Below are positions 24,766 to 38,500 of a stretch of DNA of 64,000 bases, piece by piece. The notes below the pieces were generated by a model. That model was not told the DNA's origin and did no database searches. It saw only the letters and a program-made list of their open reading frames with translations. Position 1 is the stretch's first letter. The number at the start of each line of letters is the position of its first letter. Location: positions 26,339,044 through 26,403,043 of the forward strand of contig NC_092652.1 in assembly GCF_032118995.1 (NCBI RefSeq). Reading direction: 5' to 3'. Made by a program: the position numbers and the translations under genes. The stretch is from Asterias amurensis. Taxonomy: Eukaryota; Echinodermata; Asteroidea; Forcipulatida; Asteriidae.

Positions 24766-26107
24766 CCCTTGCCCTCTTAGTAAAACCAATGGGTTTTTTT
24801 CCATAAAAAAATTATTTCTAGGGTCGAAACGTCAACCATCATCCTTATAACGACCAAAGCGCTGGGTGTTCAAGGCGCAGTAAAAACTCAAAACAAAACG
24901 AAAGGAAACAGACACAACAAAATTAGTCTTTACAACATGTGACATAAGATAAGTTTTGAGAACAGATTTGAATTTCTTTTCGCAATATATGTTTCAGCAT
25001 TTTGGTTGGTCAGCAGTTTGTTGGTAAACAACTAATGAGAAAAAATGTCTCTCTTTTCACAGATAGTTAAACCACAGTTCAACTGTTGATTTTAAAGTAT
25101 TTTTGAGTTTGGAATAAATTTAATTTAAAGAGTAGTCTTCCCTTCAAGACCTTCGAGAGTTCATTGGGTCACGACCGCACGCATCTTGAGCATCTTGAGC
25201 ATCTTGAACATTACAAGCTGTTTCATCCTCAATGAATGCCAGCAAACAACACCCACTTCTTTCAATTCATACCCAGGATTATCTAAAAGATGCAATCCTT
25301 TCCTTTCTATAGGATTAACGATGTAGATTACAGATTAAACCCATCTCCATTTCAATCATGATGCATAGTCAGTCAGGCGTTACGTCTTGAAAGAGTACAG
25401 TCCTCTCTCTAAGGAAAAGGAGGAAAGAATTCATGTTTTGTGTGGATTCAGACAATGGTGTTTTGCGGCTGTAAGATGTCGGCACCACTGCTGCCAGGCG
25501 GGTTCCGGTTGGTACAGTATCTATTTCTGACACGCTCTATTGAGTTTGTTTGGGGTATCAGTTTCGGTTGGTTTTCAAGCTCCAAAGCAACTGCTTTCGG
25601 ATTACAGTGGGATTAGGGTTGGATAGCGCGTGGCAATGGCTTTGTCCAAACCCTTTACTTGGGAAAATATTGACATTCATGACGAGCGTTCGGTATTCTT
25701 TGATCTCACCGTGCTCTGTTGCGCAACCAGTGACGCAATGAATAGGGTTAATGCAATGGGTATGGCTGGACTGCCAGTACTTTTTTATATAGTTGGTGGC
25801 AATAAAGCACACAAGAGCGCTTGTTCAGAAGTCTCCGGTTTTTATTGATATGTTTGATTGTAGTCAATGCACTATTTGAATTCACTCATAATATCTTTCT
25901 TTGTAATGCCTTCCATTCACGGGTCATACTTGGGTCACACGGTTTAATGAACCTATTTTGAACCTGTTGCGTTCAAGGTGTTATCCTGTCTTTTTTATTC
26001 ATTTTGTAAAAGTTTGAATCCAAATGGAACCATATTTACTTCCTCTGTTCTGCGAAATCCTAACGCTAGTGAAGTATAGGAACTCATCGCTATCGACTTG
26101 GGAAAGC
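24766..26107. other. Intergenic 1.3 kb, no gene
   Basis: A short catcttgag triplication lies at 25180-25210. Overlapping open frames on both strands at 25550-25850 show no domain and no codon-position pattern that I can support. Confidence 0.35.
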
Positions 26108-26502
26108 TTAAAGGCAGTGGGCACTATTGGTAAATACTCAAAATATCTATATGCATAAAACATTACTTGGTGACGAGTAATGGGCAGAGGTTGATAGTAT
26201 ACAGCGTTGTGAGAAACGGCTGAGCCACTCCCTCGCTAACATATAGTTTTCGAGAAAGAAGTTATTTGCCACGAATTTGATTTCGAGACCTCAGATTTAG
26301 AATTTGAGGTCTCGAAATCAAGCATCTGAAAGCACACATTTCGTGTGACAAGGGTGTTTTATTCTTCCATTGTTATCTCGCAGATTCGACGACCAATTGA
26401 GCTTAAACGTTTACAGATTTGTTATTTTATGCATATAAGTTGAGATACACCAAGTGAGAAGACTGGTCTGTGACAATTACCAATAGAGTCCAGCGTCTTT
26501 AA
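26108..26502. mobile_element. Full-length MITE, TTAAAGGCAGTGG family
   Basis: Starts cttaaaggcagtgggcac and ends gtccagcgtctttaa. The internal inverted pair cgagacctcagatttaga / tttgaggtctcgaaatca is intact, so the centre forms its own hairpin. Confidence 0.85.
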
Positions 26503-26716
26503 ATCAATTTAACACAATTTTTGTTGAAAAGGGTGCCATCAAATCAAATAATATTGATATATATCGTCAGAAAAAGCAGGTTGTTGGGGAATTTGTTGAT
26601 GGGTATTTGCCTGATTTTCATTGATGCTTTTTTTCCGGGGTAGAAGGTCGATTCTTAGGGCCTTGAAGATTCGTCTTGTTTGGCACAAGACTTTGATGTT
26701 GAACATAAGACCATTA

Positions 26717-27008
26717 TTCTCACTTGATGTATACAAACAAACTGTGAAAACTTGGACTCAAGTTGTCATCGAAGTTGCAAAAGAATAACGAAAGGAAAAT
26801 ACCATTGTTGCGCAGAAGTGTACCTAAAAGGTATTTTATTATTAATTTGAGTGAGAAATTACCTCTTTCTCAAAAGCTACGTTAATTCAGAGGGAGCCGT
26901 TTCTCACAATGTTTTATACTATCAACATCTCTCCAATGCTCGTCACAAATTAAATTGTTATGCTCACAACTATTTTGAGTAATTATCAATAGTGTCTAGT
27001 GCCTTTAA
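26717..27008. mobile_element. MITE of the same family, inverted and with one end lost
   Basis: The element reads in the opposite internal order (tcacttgatgtatac, then gtttctcacaatgttttatac, then gagtaattatcaatagtgtc) and ends in gcctttaa. The left terminus is missing. Confidence 0.7.
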
Positions 27009-27130
27009 GATTGCACAGCCAGAGGAAAAAAAACGACTCATTTGAATAGTAAGAATTTTACAGTCTCGAAGAGTTGCACTCTCCGAAGTATACCTGTACG
27101 GGCGTGGATTTGCAGATGGGGGATTTGTTT

Positions 27131-27190
27131 AGTTGTTTGTTTGTTTGTTTGTTTGTTTGTTTGTTTGTTTTCTTTGTTTGTTTTTATTGA
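27131..27190. repeat. Short (GTTT)n microsatellite
   Basis: About eight GTTT units with one interruption, the same motif as the huge array at 12268 and the small tract near 1703. Confidence 0.85.
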
Positions 27191-29873
27191 AGGATCTTCC
27201 CCCAAAGTCGTTTAAATCAATGTTAATTCTGATCTCCGTGAATGTGCGAAATGGACACCATTAAATTGTTACCTCACTGTGCATTATTTCGAGAAAATAA
27301 AATTAGCTGTTTCTAACCGCTTGTCAACCAAAGGATCTATGGAAAAATGCAAACAAACAGTTGCTTGACCGTTTCGACCCTAGCAGAGTCTTTCTCGAAG
27401 GGTAACATTATTCCATAACCCATAAAAGAAAATGGTCGGTAGGAACACATCCTGGCCTTGAAGTGGCGCCCTCTGTTGATTGCTTTATTTGAGTGAACTC
27501 ATTGTGACTTCACTGTTTCGCTGATCGTGATTGACCAACCCGGTCAGGACAGCAAGTGTAAGCATTTGGTTCTATAAAGACGATGGGGCCCGACGGTTTA
27601 CCCCCTCTCCAGCCCTAGTCTGGTCATGCACAGTTTGTCCGAAAGGAAACAAAATGGAAGCCTGAACATCTGATGTTACACTTCGAGGCTTGCAGATAAA
27701 GACAGAGGCACAGTCTAACAAGATGGCCGTTTGATTATTATTGTTATTTTATTCGCCATTTAACAAGAGAAATAATACCAAATACACGGGGGGAAACCCC
27801 AATACCAGTAAGGACAAAAAGGTAATGGCACATGCGTGCCTAGAATAAAAAAAAAAAAATAACTAAATAACTGTAATTCGGAAGACTTTAAAAGTATGCA
27901 ACTGGCTAAATTGTAAATTATAATATGATAGGGTTTTAGACTGATTGTAAGTCAGAAATTTCCGAGTCGAGTCCTATACACCTCATGTAAAGAGGACGAT
28001 GCTTTTTTTAATGTATTGTTCACTTGTTGCCTCTTGTACCAACATCGTTAATTGGTTAATGTTTGACATTTCACTGTAAAAACCTTCTTCTTTTTGTACA
28101 ATAAAATATTAAGTGGATTGCATGGGAAATGTTATTTACTGTTCGTATTATAAAACATTTTAGCTAGGCAGAATAGTTTCAGCGCTATTGTTGGTAAAGT
28201 TTGCACAGCGCCCTCCCTTGATAAACAAAGTCCAATGCAACTCATTGCAAGTTTACTTTCGCATCAGGTGCTGATCCAGGAAACAACAAATAAAGTTTAA
28301 ATAGACCGCGCTTTTACAGTGAATTTCATCGCATCAGAATTTCATTTCATCAACAGTTTCATCCTATTTTAATTAACCGTGAGTTGTGTTTCCTTGCATC
28401 AATGACGAAATACATCAACAATAATAACAAAGAAAACAACAGATTGTTTACTTTTTTCCATCACGTGAATTCGGTTCACATATATACGCCCTCACGCGGT
28501 CAAATAAACAGGGCTGTATTAGGACACAAGTTTAAAGTTCACAATGGGAAAAGAAAAACAACCCCCAAGAGCAGGGCGGGACTGGAACCCTAGACCCATC
28601 CTCTGGATCCGCGCCTTATAAGAAACATGTTCTCTTTTCTAATTCAATGTCCATAATATTTAAGTATGTATTTGTTTGCGAAGAAACATCGTTCGGAAAT
28701 AACATCATGCAAATCGTGCGCGCTTCGGTAAGCACTTGAATTGTGGTTTATTTACATTTTCTGCAAACTATCGAACCGACAAACCTGCCTTTGATGTTCT
28801 GCCGGTCCCCTCGGAGAAAAAATAGTACAGCAACAGAAAAAGTCATAAAAATCTTGATGAATATAGTTCAGAACTTTGTGGATAATAAAATCCAGTGGAG
28901 CTTTGTTTGGTATAGACTGCTTGGATCTCTCGTGAAGCTAGTCCATCCATCGTCAGTTTGAAATCTGTGGTAGACCGGTGCTTAGGGCAAGAAATGCAGG
29001 GGTGAAAGTCATTATAGAAATTAAACTCGATCGTAAAACTCGACACATGTGTTTTGTTTTTTATTTTGGTGGTGGGGGGGGGGGGTCGTTGGAGGCGAAG
29101 GGTCCAACAGTTCCTTAGATAATCGTAAGAAAGCTTCTCCTGCTGCTTGCGGAGTGATTTTGAAATGTCACGCTGGCCAGTAATCATCATAGAGTCCAAC
29201 CGCCATAAAAGTCAGTTTACGTTCACAGGAAATAATTCACCGTGTCAGACTTGAGGGTCTTGTGGGGGATAACGCGCCTCCTCTCCCGGGGATCTCCCGG
29301 AATGAATTACGCTTCTAGATTACTCTTGGGGTACGCTCCCGTGTTGTATGCCTTAATTTAAAAAGGTATACTGTCATAAATATTTTTGTTTAGGGTTAGC
29401 TTTATAGGACATGGCATGATAGGTTCGAGGGAGTGTATTTAGTTACAGCAGAAGCGTCAGTGATTAACTCTAAGTTACATTTCCTAAAATTTGTTTCGAA
29501 CATTACTTACAAATTCCTCTCTCAGAAGACAAACAGTCCACATAAAATACGGCAGAATCTTGATCACTTATTTCAAACTAAAATTGACATTATTATGTTT
29601 AATTCGTATCATAGTGGAAAAAGTCAAGCTCTTGATTTTATTCTCAGGGGGGCGAACATAGAGTTTGATGTTGAGTTTGAAATTTGTCTTGTTGCGAGAA
29701 AAAAATTTTGAGTGTGAGAAATACAATAAATCAATCTTAAAAGTTTTGTAGATTGAGTAGGTCCGGACAATGGAGACTGCCGAACCATACTCATTCCTCT
29801 CTCATCCACTACATCATTTTAATCTTTCCCAAACACAGATTGTAGGGCCCACTTTAATAGAGCTTAAAGGGTA
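27191..29873. other. Intergenic 2.7 kb, no gene
   Basis: The only structured item is a degenerate minus-strand tRNA-like segment at about 28565-28640 with a B-box variant ggttccagtccc. Open frames at 28743-28961 and 29433-29711 have no recognisable domain or splice context. Confidence 0.35.
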
Positions 29874-30637
29874 TGGGTACTTTTACACAATGTCCACAGA
29901 TTTACATTAAACTTAAACAGTTTGAAGATAATGATAGTAGAAAGCTCCCCTTAAAATTTACTTGCTGGGGTGCTGTAGTTTTTGAGAAATGAGTAAAACA
30001 GTGTCACGGAAATTATTTAAGTCTCAGTTTTAGCATGTAAAAACGTATTAACCAGGTATGGTTTTTTTACCATAACATACCATAACTGGTTAAAACGTTT
30101 TTACACGCAAAATACTTTTCCCCTAACTGACAGACTGAGACAAAAATTATTTTTGTGACATTGTTTTACTCATAAGAAACCAAAATCGTGAAGATCACAA
30201 ATTTACATAAAACTTACACGGTCTAATGATGATGATAGTCAAAAACATCCCTTGAAATATTTCTGGCTGAAATTTCATATTTAATGAGAAATAAATAATC
30301 TAACTTCGCGTTTGGAGTTTATCGCTCAGTGAGCGTTTTATTCATTTTTATTTTGGCATCGATGCAATGCAAAATTTGTAATCGGTTTTTAACTATTCTC
30401 TCGTGACCCAGATGGCCGATCGATCTCAAACTTCTACATGTTTGTCAGTTTATGTATATGGTGGATTACATAAAGTGCTTACACTGCCAGCAATTGTTTT
30501 GTTAACAAAAAAAACAATTCTGTAATGTTCATTTAAGGGAAGCTTTCTTCCATCGTTATCTTCAAACTGAGTAAGTTTAATGTAAATCTAAGGACATTAT
30601 GTTTTGTTTTAAAAACAAGTACTCAAAAACCCTTTAA
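29874..30637. mobile_element. 764-bp non-autonomous element with TTAAAGGG ends and an internal foldback
   Basis: It begins ttaaagggtatgggtactt and ends aagtactcaaaaaccctttaa, imperfect inverse ends with the same TTAAAG signature as the other families. Within it, 30035-30110 is a tight inverted repeat (taaccaggtatggt...accataactggtta), and cacaatgtccacagatttac has an inverse-like partner near the right end. No transposase frame. Confidence 0.65.
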
Positions 30638-30736
30638 ACACACAGACTGTATTGCCAAAAGCCATCGATGAAGACCGATCGTGTCGTCATTTTTGGATCG
30701 AGTGACAACACACGACCCGTAAGTCATCAAAAGTTT

Positions 30737-31084
30737 ATAAAGGCACTGGACATTATTTGTAATTTACTTTATAAAAAAAAACATAAAAACTTATTTGAAC
30801 GAGCAACGGGGAGCTGTTGATATTATAAAACATTTTGAGAAACGGCTCCCTAATGAAGTAACGTAGTTTTTGAGAAAGAGGTAATAATCTTACTCAAGTA
30901 ATAAAATACTTCGGGCCTAAAGCCCTTTTTAGGCATCTGAAAGCACACAGTTAATTATGTGCAACAAGAGTGTTGTTTCTTAAATTTATTGTTCTCTCTT
31001 GCATATCCGATGAACCAATTGAGTCAAATGTTCACAGATTTGTTGTTTTATGCATAGCTTGGATAAAGGTGTCCTGTACCTTTA
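30737..31084. mobile_element. MITE, TTAAAGGCACTGGAC subfamily
   Basis: Starts ataaaggcactggacatt and ends gtgtcctgtaccttta. Its interior matches the 23153 copy (acttcgggcctaaagccc, tgcaacaagagtgtt). Confidence 0.75.
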
Positions 31085-31777
31085 ATACAGTCTAATCCTG
31101 AATAATACAGACCTACATTATTACCTGTGCCGGTTTGTTTATTGCCACACATCTATTCCAGGTAGTTGTTATATCAACTATTATCAATTAAAGTTAGTTC
31201 GATGTGCTCACAGCTCCAGGTCATTTTGGGACAAGGAATATTAAAAAATATTATGACTGCAACTCCCGCGCCGATGCAGGATACCAGCGGGGTAACTTTT
31301 CACTTTTCCCCGGGTGTGAGTTTTACGACGTATGCTGCGTGAATGAATTGCATGGTTTTATGGGCTGGTATTGCGTAGTTAAGCCACCGTCAAAGGTGTA
31401 ATGGACTCGGTGTCGCGTCGTTTGATGTCCGAGAGAGTTGTCGATTGGAGAGGAGGGCAAGATTTATTCAGTGTCATTCCCTCCCCATTCAACTCAACTA
31501 ACAATTAATCAAACTCCTGAACACTCCGTTGTTAGTATTATTATTTTTTCGATGGTCATATTTCTCATTTGTCACTGTCAGTTTTGTTGGAAGGTTTTTG
31601 AAATACTGGCCTTGGGATACCGTTCCAAACCATTGTTGCCAAACTTCGGTGTCTGGTTCCTGTACGTCAAGTCTATCATTATGACGTTGATTGTGAAGTG
31701 AGCTTATGTTCGTGCCAACTTTGGTTTGGCCCTCATTTCGAGTGATGGTCACTTTCTTCCTTTGATAGCTTCATTCC

Positions 31778-32375
31778 CTTAAAGGAACTGTTACCGTACA
31801 CTTCTGGTAATTACTCAAAAGAATTGTTACATAAAAACTTCGTGGAGCTGTTGATAATATAAAACGTTGTGAGAAACGGCTCCCTCTGAAGAAGTAATAC
31901 GTTTTTTTAAGAAAGAGGTAATATCTCACTAAAATATTTGAATCTTAAAGGAACACGTTGCCTTGGATCGGACGAGTTGGTCAAAACAAAAGCCCTGTAA
32001 CCGTTTTTTATATAATGCATATGGTTGGAAAGATGTTTTAAAAGTAGAATACAATGATCCACACAAACATGCCTCGAAATTGCGTGGTTTTCCTTCTACT
32101 GTGCGAACTATCACCGTCGGCCATTTATGGGAGTCAAAATTTTGACCCCCATAAATGGCCGACGTGTTAGTCGACGAGGTAAAAGGAAAACCACGCAATT
32201 TCGAGGCATGTTTGTGTGGATCATTGTATTCTACTTTTACAACATCTTTCTACCCATATGCATTTTATAAAAAACGGTTACAAACGTTTTTCAAAGACCA
32301 ACTCGACCGATCCAAGGCAATGTGTTCCTTTAAGTAGACTTCAGGCTTGAAGCCTTCAGTGCCGTTAGAGAACGT
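31778..32375. mobile_element. MITE interrupted by a second, palindromic element
   Basis: The left part (31778-31947) is the 5' half of a common MITE through atctcactaaaatattt. The phrase that normally follows, an acttcagg...gaagcc segment, resumes at 32338 after a 385-bp palindromic element. The host copy was therefore present first. The host's right terminus is not seen beyond 32375. Confidence 0.65.
31945..32335. mobile_element. Near-perfect 390-bp palindromic (foldback) element, copy 1
   Basis: The two arms are inverse copies over about 190 bp each and meet near 32140 (catttatgggagtcaaaat / ttttgacccccataaatg). Ends are TTAAAGGAACACGTTGCCTTG and its inverse. Open frames on both strands over it mirror each other and are not genes. 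A second copy is at 48138-48528. Confidence 0.9.
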
Positions 32376-35045
32376 TGGTTGGGGCTTCCGTATCGCTTAT
32401 CGCTTACTATTGAGGGCGTTGTTTGCAAAGGTCAACGTTGATTTGTTTATCTCCTCTTTCAATGGGTACGTTCAGACGAGGAGTTTTATAGTTATTGCCA
32501 TTATTCGAAAAGTGCTAAAATAACCCTCCGTTGGAACGCACAAAATGTTAAAACAAGATCTTTAAGTACGTCTTTACACTTTGCCTGAAATCTGAACAGA
32601 TATATACGTCCAACCACACCATAAGGCCTGCATTTTAAGAAGATTTAAAGTTCCGTTTAATCAACTTTTCTTCTAATATAATTATGTAATGCTGGTGTTG
32701 AGACTATACAACTTAGTACAAGTTCGAGCGGCAACCATTTTGCCAACCACTATAGTCAATGTTCCATGGTTACCTATGCATGCAATGCATCATGGGTACC
32801 AGAAAAAAATCGCCAAAATGGTCGACAAAAGTCTGCCGTGATGACCTGCTTTTAATATCCATATTATTGTTTTTACCTTGCAGTTCGTCAGTTATCATCA
32901 AATTAAAAACATTAATAAAACAAAAGGCGTAAACAAAAACACGCGTGAAATTGAAATCTGTCATCGTCAAAGTATGTTTCACAAGCTATCAACTTACAAA
33001 AGAAATAATTAAGCTCTGGTTTCTGTCGATAATGTCCTTTGAGCAACTATGGAGGTCCAAGTGTCCCTGAATTACTTATCTTTAGTAACTTTATAGACCA
33101 CACCTTTCCTGTTTCATGTCATCACTTTGATCCACTCTTATTTTTCCCGAAAACGATCGTCTAAAAAATAACTATCCCAGTGACCCCATGATTATAAGAC
33201 CTCCTACCTAACCCTCCTCCGCCCCCATAAATGAAGATCAAAGGATACCGCCAGACAGTCCAGCCGGTGTTCTCAGACCATACCTGTCCATAGCCACCCC
33301 CCCCCCCCCTCCATCAGCCATCACCTGTCAGGAATGATGAGATGGGACACAGTGTTCCAGTGAGATACCACCTTGGATGGAATGCGCATGGGGGAGATGT
33401 TTTGGTGGATTTGCTTGTACATTAAACAGTCGTCAGCCTTGAGATGATCATCTGGTCCAAATATGTTTCCCCGCCATTGCCAGGTATTTCACATGGTACC
33501 GTGTGACGGTTTTGGGGACACTTGTGTAAAATTGATGTTTACGGTTATGGAAACTTCTGCTCAAATATAATCAATATGTTGATCTTTTTATTTGGAAAAG
33601 TTTATAATATATTAGATCGATAAATTGATCGACAGTTTTTTTTCTAAAGAAGATATTGCTGGAAAATTTGATACGAAATAGTTCAATTCAATTCATCAAA
33701 TCGGAAATGATCTCATTACTGTGGCCTGCCTCACTCTCCCCACCCTGTTCCCAAAGAATTACATCCTTCCCAAATGAAATTAGATTTGGGGAAAGTCTTA
33801 TAAGTTTCCAATGTTCAACTACCCCACTCCCAAGAAGACCCAATATTGTTGCACGCTTTGACGGGATCCATTGAGTTTTTCACAATTTGTTAACGAGGTA
33901 TGCTCATGGTAGGCAAAACCTTATGACTCAAAAAACTTTGGATAATTTAAACTTTTCACTACATACATCACAATATTATATGATTTTTTTTAATGAGATC
34001 ACTGTTTTTGAAGTAACACAAAAACTTTGGGCAGGAAACATTATTTTAACAACACTCTCACAAATACACATCAATATTATGTACATGTAGTGATCGACGA
34101 ATCTACGTGTATGAACATTATGAACACAAAGGGAATCAGGTAGTTTGTTTTGTTTGAGGGAAGTGATTTATAAGAAATATTATAAACTGATTTCTTAAAA
34201 AGTCACCAAGATTGTGTACAGAATGCATTAATGTTGTCATGTATACTTTCTATATTGCGCTCCTGTCGTGTCGAATCAAAAAAGATAAACCGATTTTGAA
34301 ACCATTTTGCATGTCGATTCACGAACAAGATTCGAATCCTGCCAAGCTAAACCGCTGATTTCACACGATGACTTGAATAAGTACTGTTGTCTATTACTGA
34401 TACACAGTTTAGTGATTTGTGCAATTTGTATGTGCGAGACTGGGTGTTGCTAGTATGGTGTTTATATCCCCTTGTGGAAGTTTCCCAAGTTCCCTTGACG
34501 GGATGATCATCTAAACATACAAAAATACAGACACCTTGTCATAAGCAAACTATACCGTCCCATTAACATGAATGGTTTGGAAGGTGAACACAATGATGTA
34601 GAAGATAACTAAACATTTAAAATGAAGAAAGCTTTTATCAGTGTCCTAAGGGAGCTGGACCCAAACGGAATCCAATTCTTATTTTTGCTTAGCAGAATAC
34701 TGTTAAGCAAATATATTCTGCTAAAGCAGCTTTAGGCTCTAGAGACTCCGGAGAACAACACTATTTGAAAGATCAGAGACACCTCTTCGTCAAACAATCC
34801 TTCCCCACCATGCAAAGCCTCAAGTTCAACATGGAGTGTCTCATCCATGTCACAATGTAGTTGAAGAGTTATGTCTTACATCACAGTTAACCCAAATAAC
34901 TTTTGACATTTTTCTAGATCTGGATAAATATTTTCAACCCTCTAATTAGAGCCAAACGAGAAGAGAAGATTGTGAAGAATTTCAGTTTGAGACGTTGGAG
35001 GAAAACCCCAAATAATTATTACAGAAAAAACCCGCAGTCAAGAAG
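32376..35045. other. Intergenic 2.7 kb, no gene
   Basis: A C-tract lies at 33299. Positions 33200-33500 are less AT-rich than average. A decayed MITE of the GGGCCCAATTTC family lies near 34650-34740 (gcttagcag...taagcaaat). No reading frame is credible. Confidence 0.35.
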
Positions 35046-35125
35046 TACCCCCGGTAGGATTCGAACCGATGTCCCAGAGGTGGAAGGTGAGGCAAGACAC
35101 CACTACACCAACCTGGCAGTTTTAA
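35046..35125 (-). repeat. tRNA-derived SINE or pseudogene, minus strand
   Basis: The minus strand has an A-box region (ttggtgtagtggt) and a perfect B-box GGTTCGAATCC. The anticodon arm does not fold properly, so this is a tRNA relic. It lies about 110 bp past the stop codon of Hox gene B. Confidence 0.55.
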
Positions 35126-35207
35126 TGATGAACTTTTCTTTCTCACGACAACAGTGCTGAGAAAAGGTAGTCTTGTTGAAAAAAACATCCCCGATCACTT
35201 CAGGAGG

Positions 35208-35213
35208 TTTATT
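35208..35213 (-). terminator. Possible polyadenylation signal of Hox gene B
   Basis: AATAAA on the minus strand, only 20 nt after the TAA stop. That would give an unusually short 3' UTR for a Hox gene, so a more distal site is equally possible. Confidence 0.3.
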
Positions 35214-35232
35214 TCGTTAACTCCCTTTCGGA

Positions 35233-35507
35233 TTAGTCGTTTTTCGGGTCGTTTTTCTGGGTTTGTCTTCCTTTCTCCTTGTCGTTCACCTTCTTTTGTT
35301 TCATCCTTCGGTTCTGGAACCAGATCTTGACTTGTCTCTCCGTTAGTGTGAGGGTCTGGGCTAGTCTCGCTCTCCGGTCTCTTGTGAGATACTGATGTGA
35401 CTGAAACTCCTTCTCCAGTTCGAAGATTGTCATCTTGGAGTAGGGACGACGCTTCGTGCGTCTTGGGAGAGCGGCTAAGGTGAACATCCAGCCTGGCGGG
35501 GGACCTT
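35233..35507 (-). CDS. Hox11/13: Hox gene B exon 2 (homeodomain)
   Basis: This exon carries the linker, the homeodomain and the short basic C-terminus ([16 protein letters not shown]). The acceptor could also be six bases upstream (35513), which would insert two residues before the linker. The overlapping minus-strand frame at 35195-35536 is out of phase with the homeodomain and not real. Confidence 0.95.
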
Positions 35508-38500
35508 CTGCTCCTAATCATACAATGAAACAACATAATGTCATAATCAAATATTTTACTTTTTGAATCCTTAACTCAGGTTGCACATTATAGTAATTAC
35601 TGACTCAATTACTGACTTAATAATTTGGCTGTTTTCTCCCACTTACACTACACTGTAAAAACCGGGGTGTTAAAACTGTTACAATGGGTGTTATAAAAGA
35701 TGTTAAATTTTGCATCGGGGATAAAGAATATTAATTTTGTTTTTTACCCATACACTGTTTTTTTACAGTGGGTGTTGTCACATAGCCATCGTATGATGTT
35801 AAAATAACACAAATAAATTGTATTGGCAAAAATAAGTGTCATTTTGACACTCTGTGGTGTAAATCTTCGGTATATTTAGTGACAACACCTATATTTTGTA
35901 AATTACAATATTGCAGTTTTGCAGTGTATAGTGGTACCGCTAGAGTCTAGAGATATAACCTACCCATCCAGGGTGGGCCAAATTGTTGAGTTTCTGAGCT
36001 ACCTTTCATTAGTGTCTTCATCATGCTGTAGTAGTTATTTTGTGATTCCCAAAACTAGGTTGATTGCGCACCCTTTTAAACTTCATAAAGTTGTTTCAAA
36101 GAAACTTCCATAAGATATAACGATAACGATTTCCTTAAAGTTTGCGTCTGACTTTAAACTCTTTAATGATGATCCGTTGGAAACGTCCAATTTCCATCTA
36201 CCGGTTTTTAAACCACCCCAAAAGTACCCCTACCCCAAGCGGGGACCTTAAACTGACCCCCTCTATCCTCAAAATCTATCTTTCCCTTTATGCAATAACT
36301 TGATGACGTCATTGACTAATTACCAGACGGCAATAAATTGATCAGAGTAATGGTCACTTCTAAGAATAATTGAGGATCAGCAGGTGTTCTCATTATTACA
36401 GAGTTGCCGTTTTTAAGGTGTTACTTTTATGTATCCTGATGTCGTCTACAGGATATTCAACATAATTATTCGTAGCCATTGATCAAACATCTAAAGGAGT
36501 AGAAGGTGTTATTTATGAATGTGTGTCTTGTCTCAAAGATGCATGGATTGAAGTGAAGACCTTGTAGCAGTCAGACGCTAGACTACAAAGTCTGCTTTGC
36601 TGTTTGACATCCTTGCAGAAACTTAAACATAAAAAAACATTCAAAACAAGTCCGTATTGACCACAGATGCATTGATCATCTTGATAGTCATCATGGTTTG
36701 ATCATCTTTGTTCAGTTCCCTGTATTTGCAAAGTACATTACAAGAAACTACTATCATTATAAACAAAGTCGAGCCTCAGCCTGCCATCGTAGAGGACTAC
36801 ATGTACATCTATTTGTTTGTTGGTTTTACATCTTGAATTGCTAACTTTTTTTTTCGTTGGTTTGGAAAACTGTCAAAAGTTGTCTCGTGTTTTTCCTGTT
36901 GCATTTCAATTGTATACTTTCTAAACCATATGGTGTTTTCTTCGTTTGGTTAATTATCCATTAACTTATCATAATGGTGGCACTTCAAGCCGACATAATG
37001 TTTAGATATGTAAAAGTATGCTGCACTCTAGTTCTATCTAGCAGTATCAAAATGAAGATAAAAAAGGATGGAAACAATCACTTAAATTGTTATTTAACTA
37101 AAAGGGTACTTTCGGGTACAATAATTAACTTGTTTTAAAAATGATAAACTCGCCAAAGTTGATTTGAAATGGGACTAACTTTCTGATCTCTGTAATAAGT
37201 ACTGTAGTTAATTAATTCGTGTTGCAAGAGGAATGTTCGCTTAAAGACAGTGGACACTATTGGTAATCGTCAAAGACCAGTCTTCTCACTTGGTGTATCT
37301 CAACACATACATAAAATAACCAACCTGTGAAAATTTTAGCTCAATCGGTCACACGAAGTTGTGTGCTTTCAGATGCTTGATTTCGAGACCTCAAATTCTA
37401 AATCTGAGGTCTCTAAATCAAATTCGTAGAAAATTTACTTCTTTCTCGAAAACTATGTTACTTCAGAGGAGCCATTTCTCACAGTGTGTTATACTAACAA
37501 CAGCTCCCCATTACTCGATACCAAATAAGGTTTTATGCTAATAATTATTTTGAGTAATTGCCAATAGTGTCCACTGCCTTTAATTAAACAAAAAGTTTTG
37601 TTTACGAAGGAAAAGGGGGTTCTTTGAACTGAAATGGTTGATTGTTTTTATGTAACAGTCCATTGGGTGGACGTATCAATACTTGCATATTGTAGGAATC
37701 TTACAATCTCCTTGACCAGCACGTTAAATACCCTTCAGCAATTAGCACATGTAAGATAATGTCACACTAATTCAATTTACATGCTGAACGTGCTGTTTCA
37801 CCGCCGGACTCTGTCCTTGTTCGTGACAGCCGTCACTAGATATTCATGGGGCAAATTGGGATTCTTGACGGCGGGAAGTTGGCGCGAAAACAGAGAACCG
37901 CGGATCAAGGTTGGGACATGATTATTGAGAGAGTGATTTCGAGCACCGTATAAAAAGTACTGTCTTTCTTATAATTTGGTGGTAGTTTTGATGAGTTTCC
38001 TTTTTTGTTTGTGGGGGGGGGGGGTATTCTGTGATGTGTAGCAAATTTCGTAGTGTATTGGGGTTTTTTCAATGAAGTTTTCACCCATACAAAAAACTAA
38101 TTTCTAAATTAATGAAATTATGCTATATTTAGACAGTCAAAGCATCAAATGCATGGTGAGACAATTTTAATTTATAAAGTTTTGAAAAATGTGAGAATGA
38201 GTTGTAAGTCATGTTAAAACATCATTGTTTCAAGCAATTGGAATGATAGTATTTTACGAAAGATATTACATACACGGTTAGTGGGTAAAGAGTTGTTGGG
38301 TAAAGAGCTTATGGAACTCTGTTTATCGAGTTACATGTTGACTAACAGGTCGATTGTTTTTTGTTTGTTATTACTCCTAATGTTGTAATTAGGTTGAATG
38401 TCTGATTTCTAATTTGTCCATTACTAATGTCATGCTCAGCGCTATATAGAATATCAACATTATTAAGGCGCTATATTATTATTGGTATTATTATTATGAC

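Noticed and set aside
31929..32337. Mirror-image open frames on both strands
   Set aside because: They arise because the palindromic MITE reads the same on both strands; the same happens at 47973-48542.
35195..35536. Alternative minus-strand frame over the Hox B homeodomain exon
   Set aside because: It is out of phase with the homeodomain and has no similarity to a known protein.
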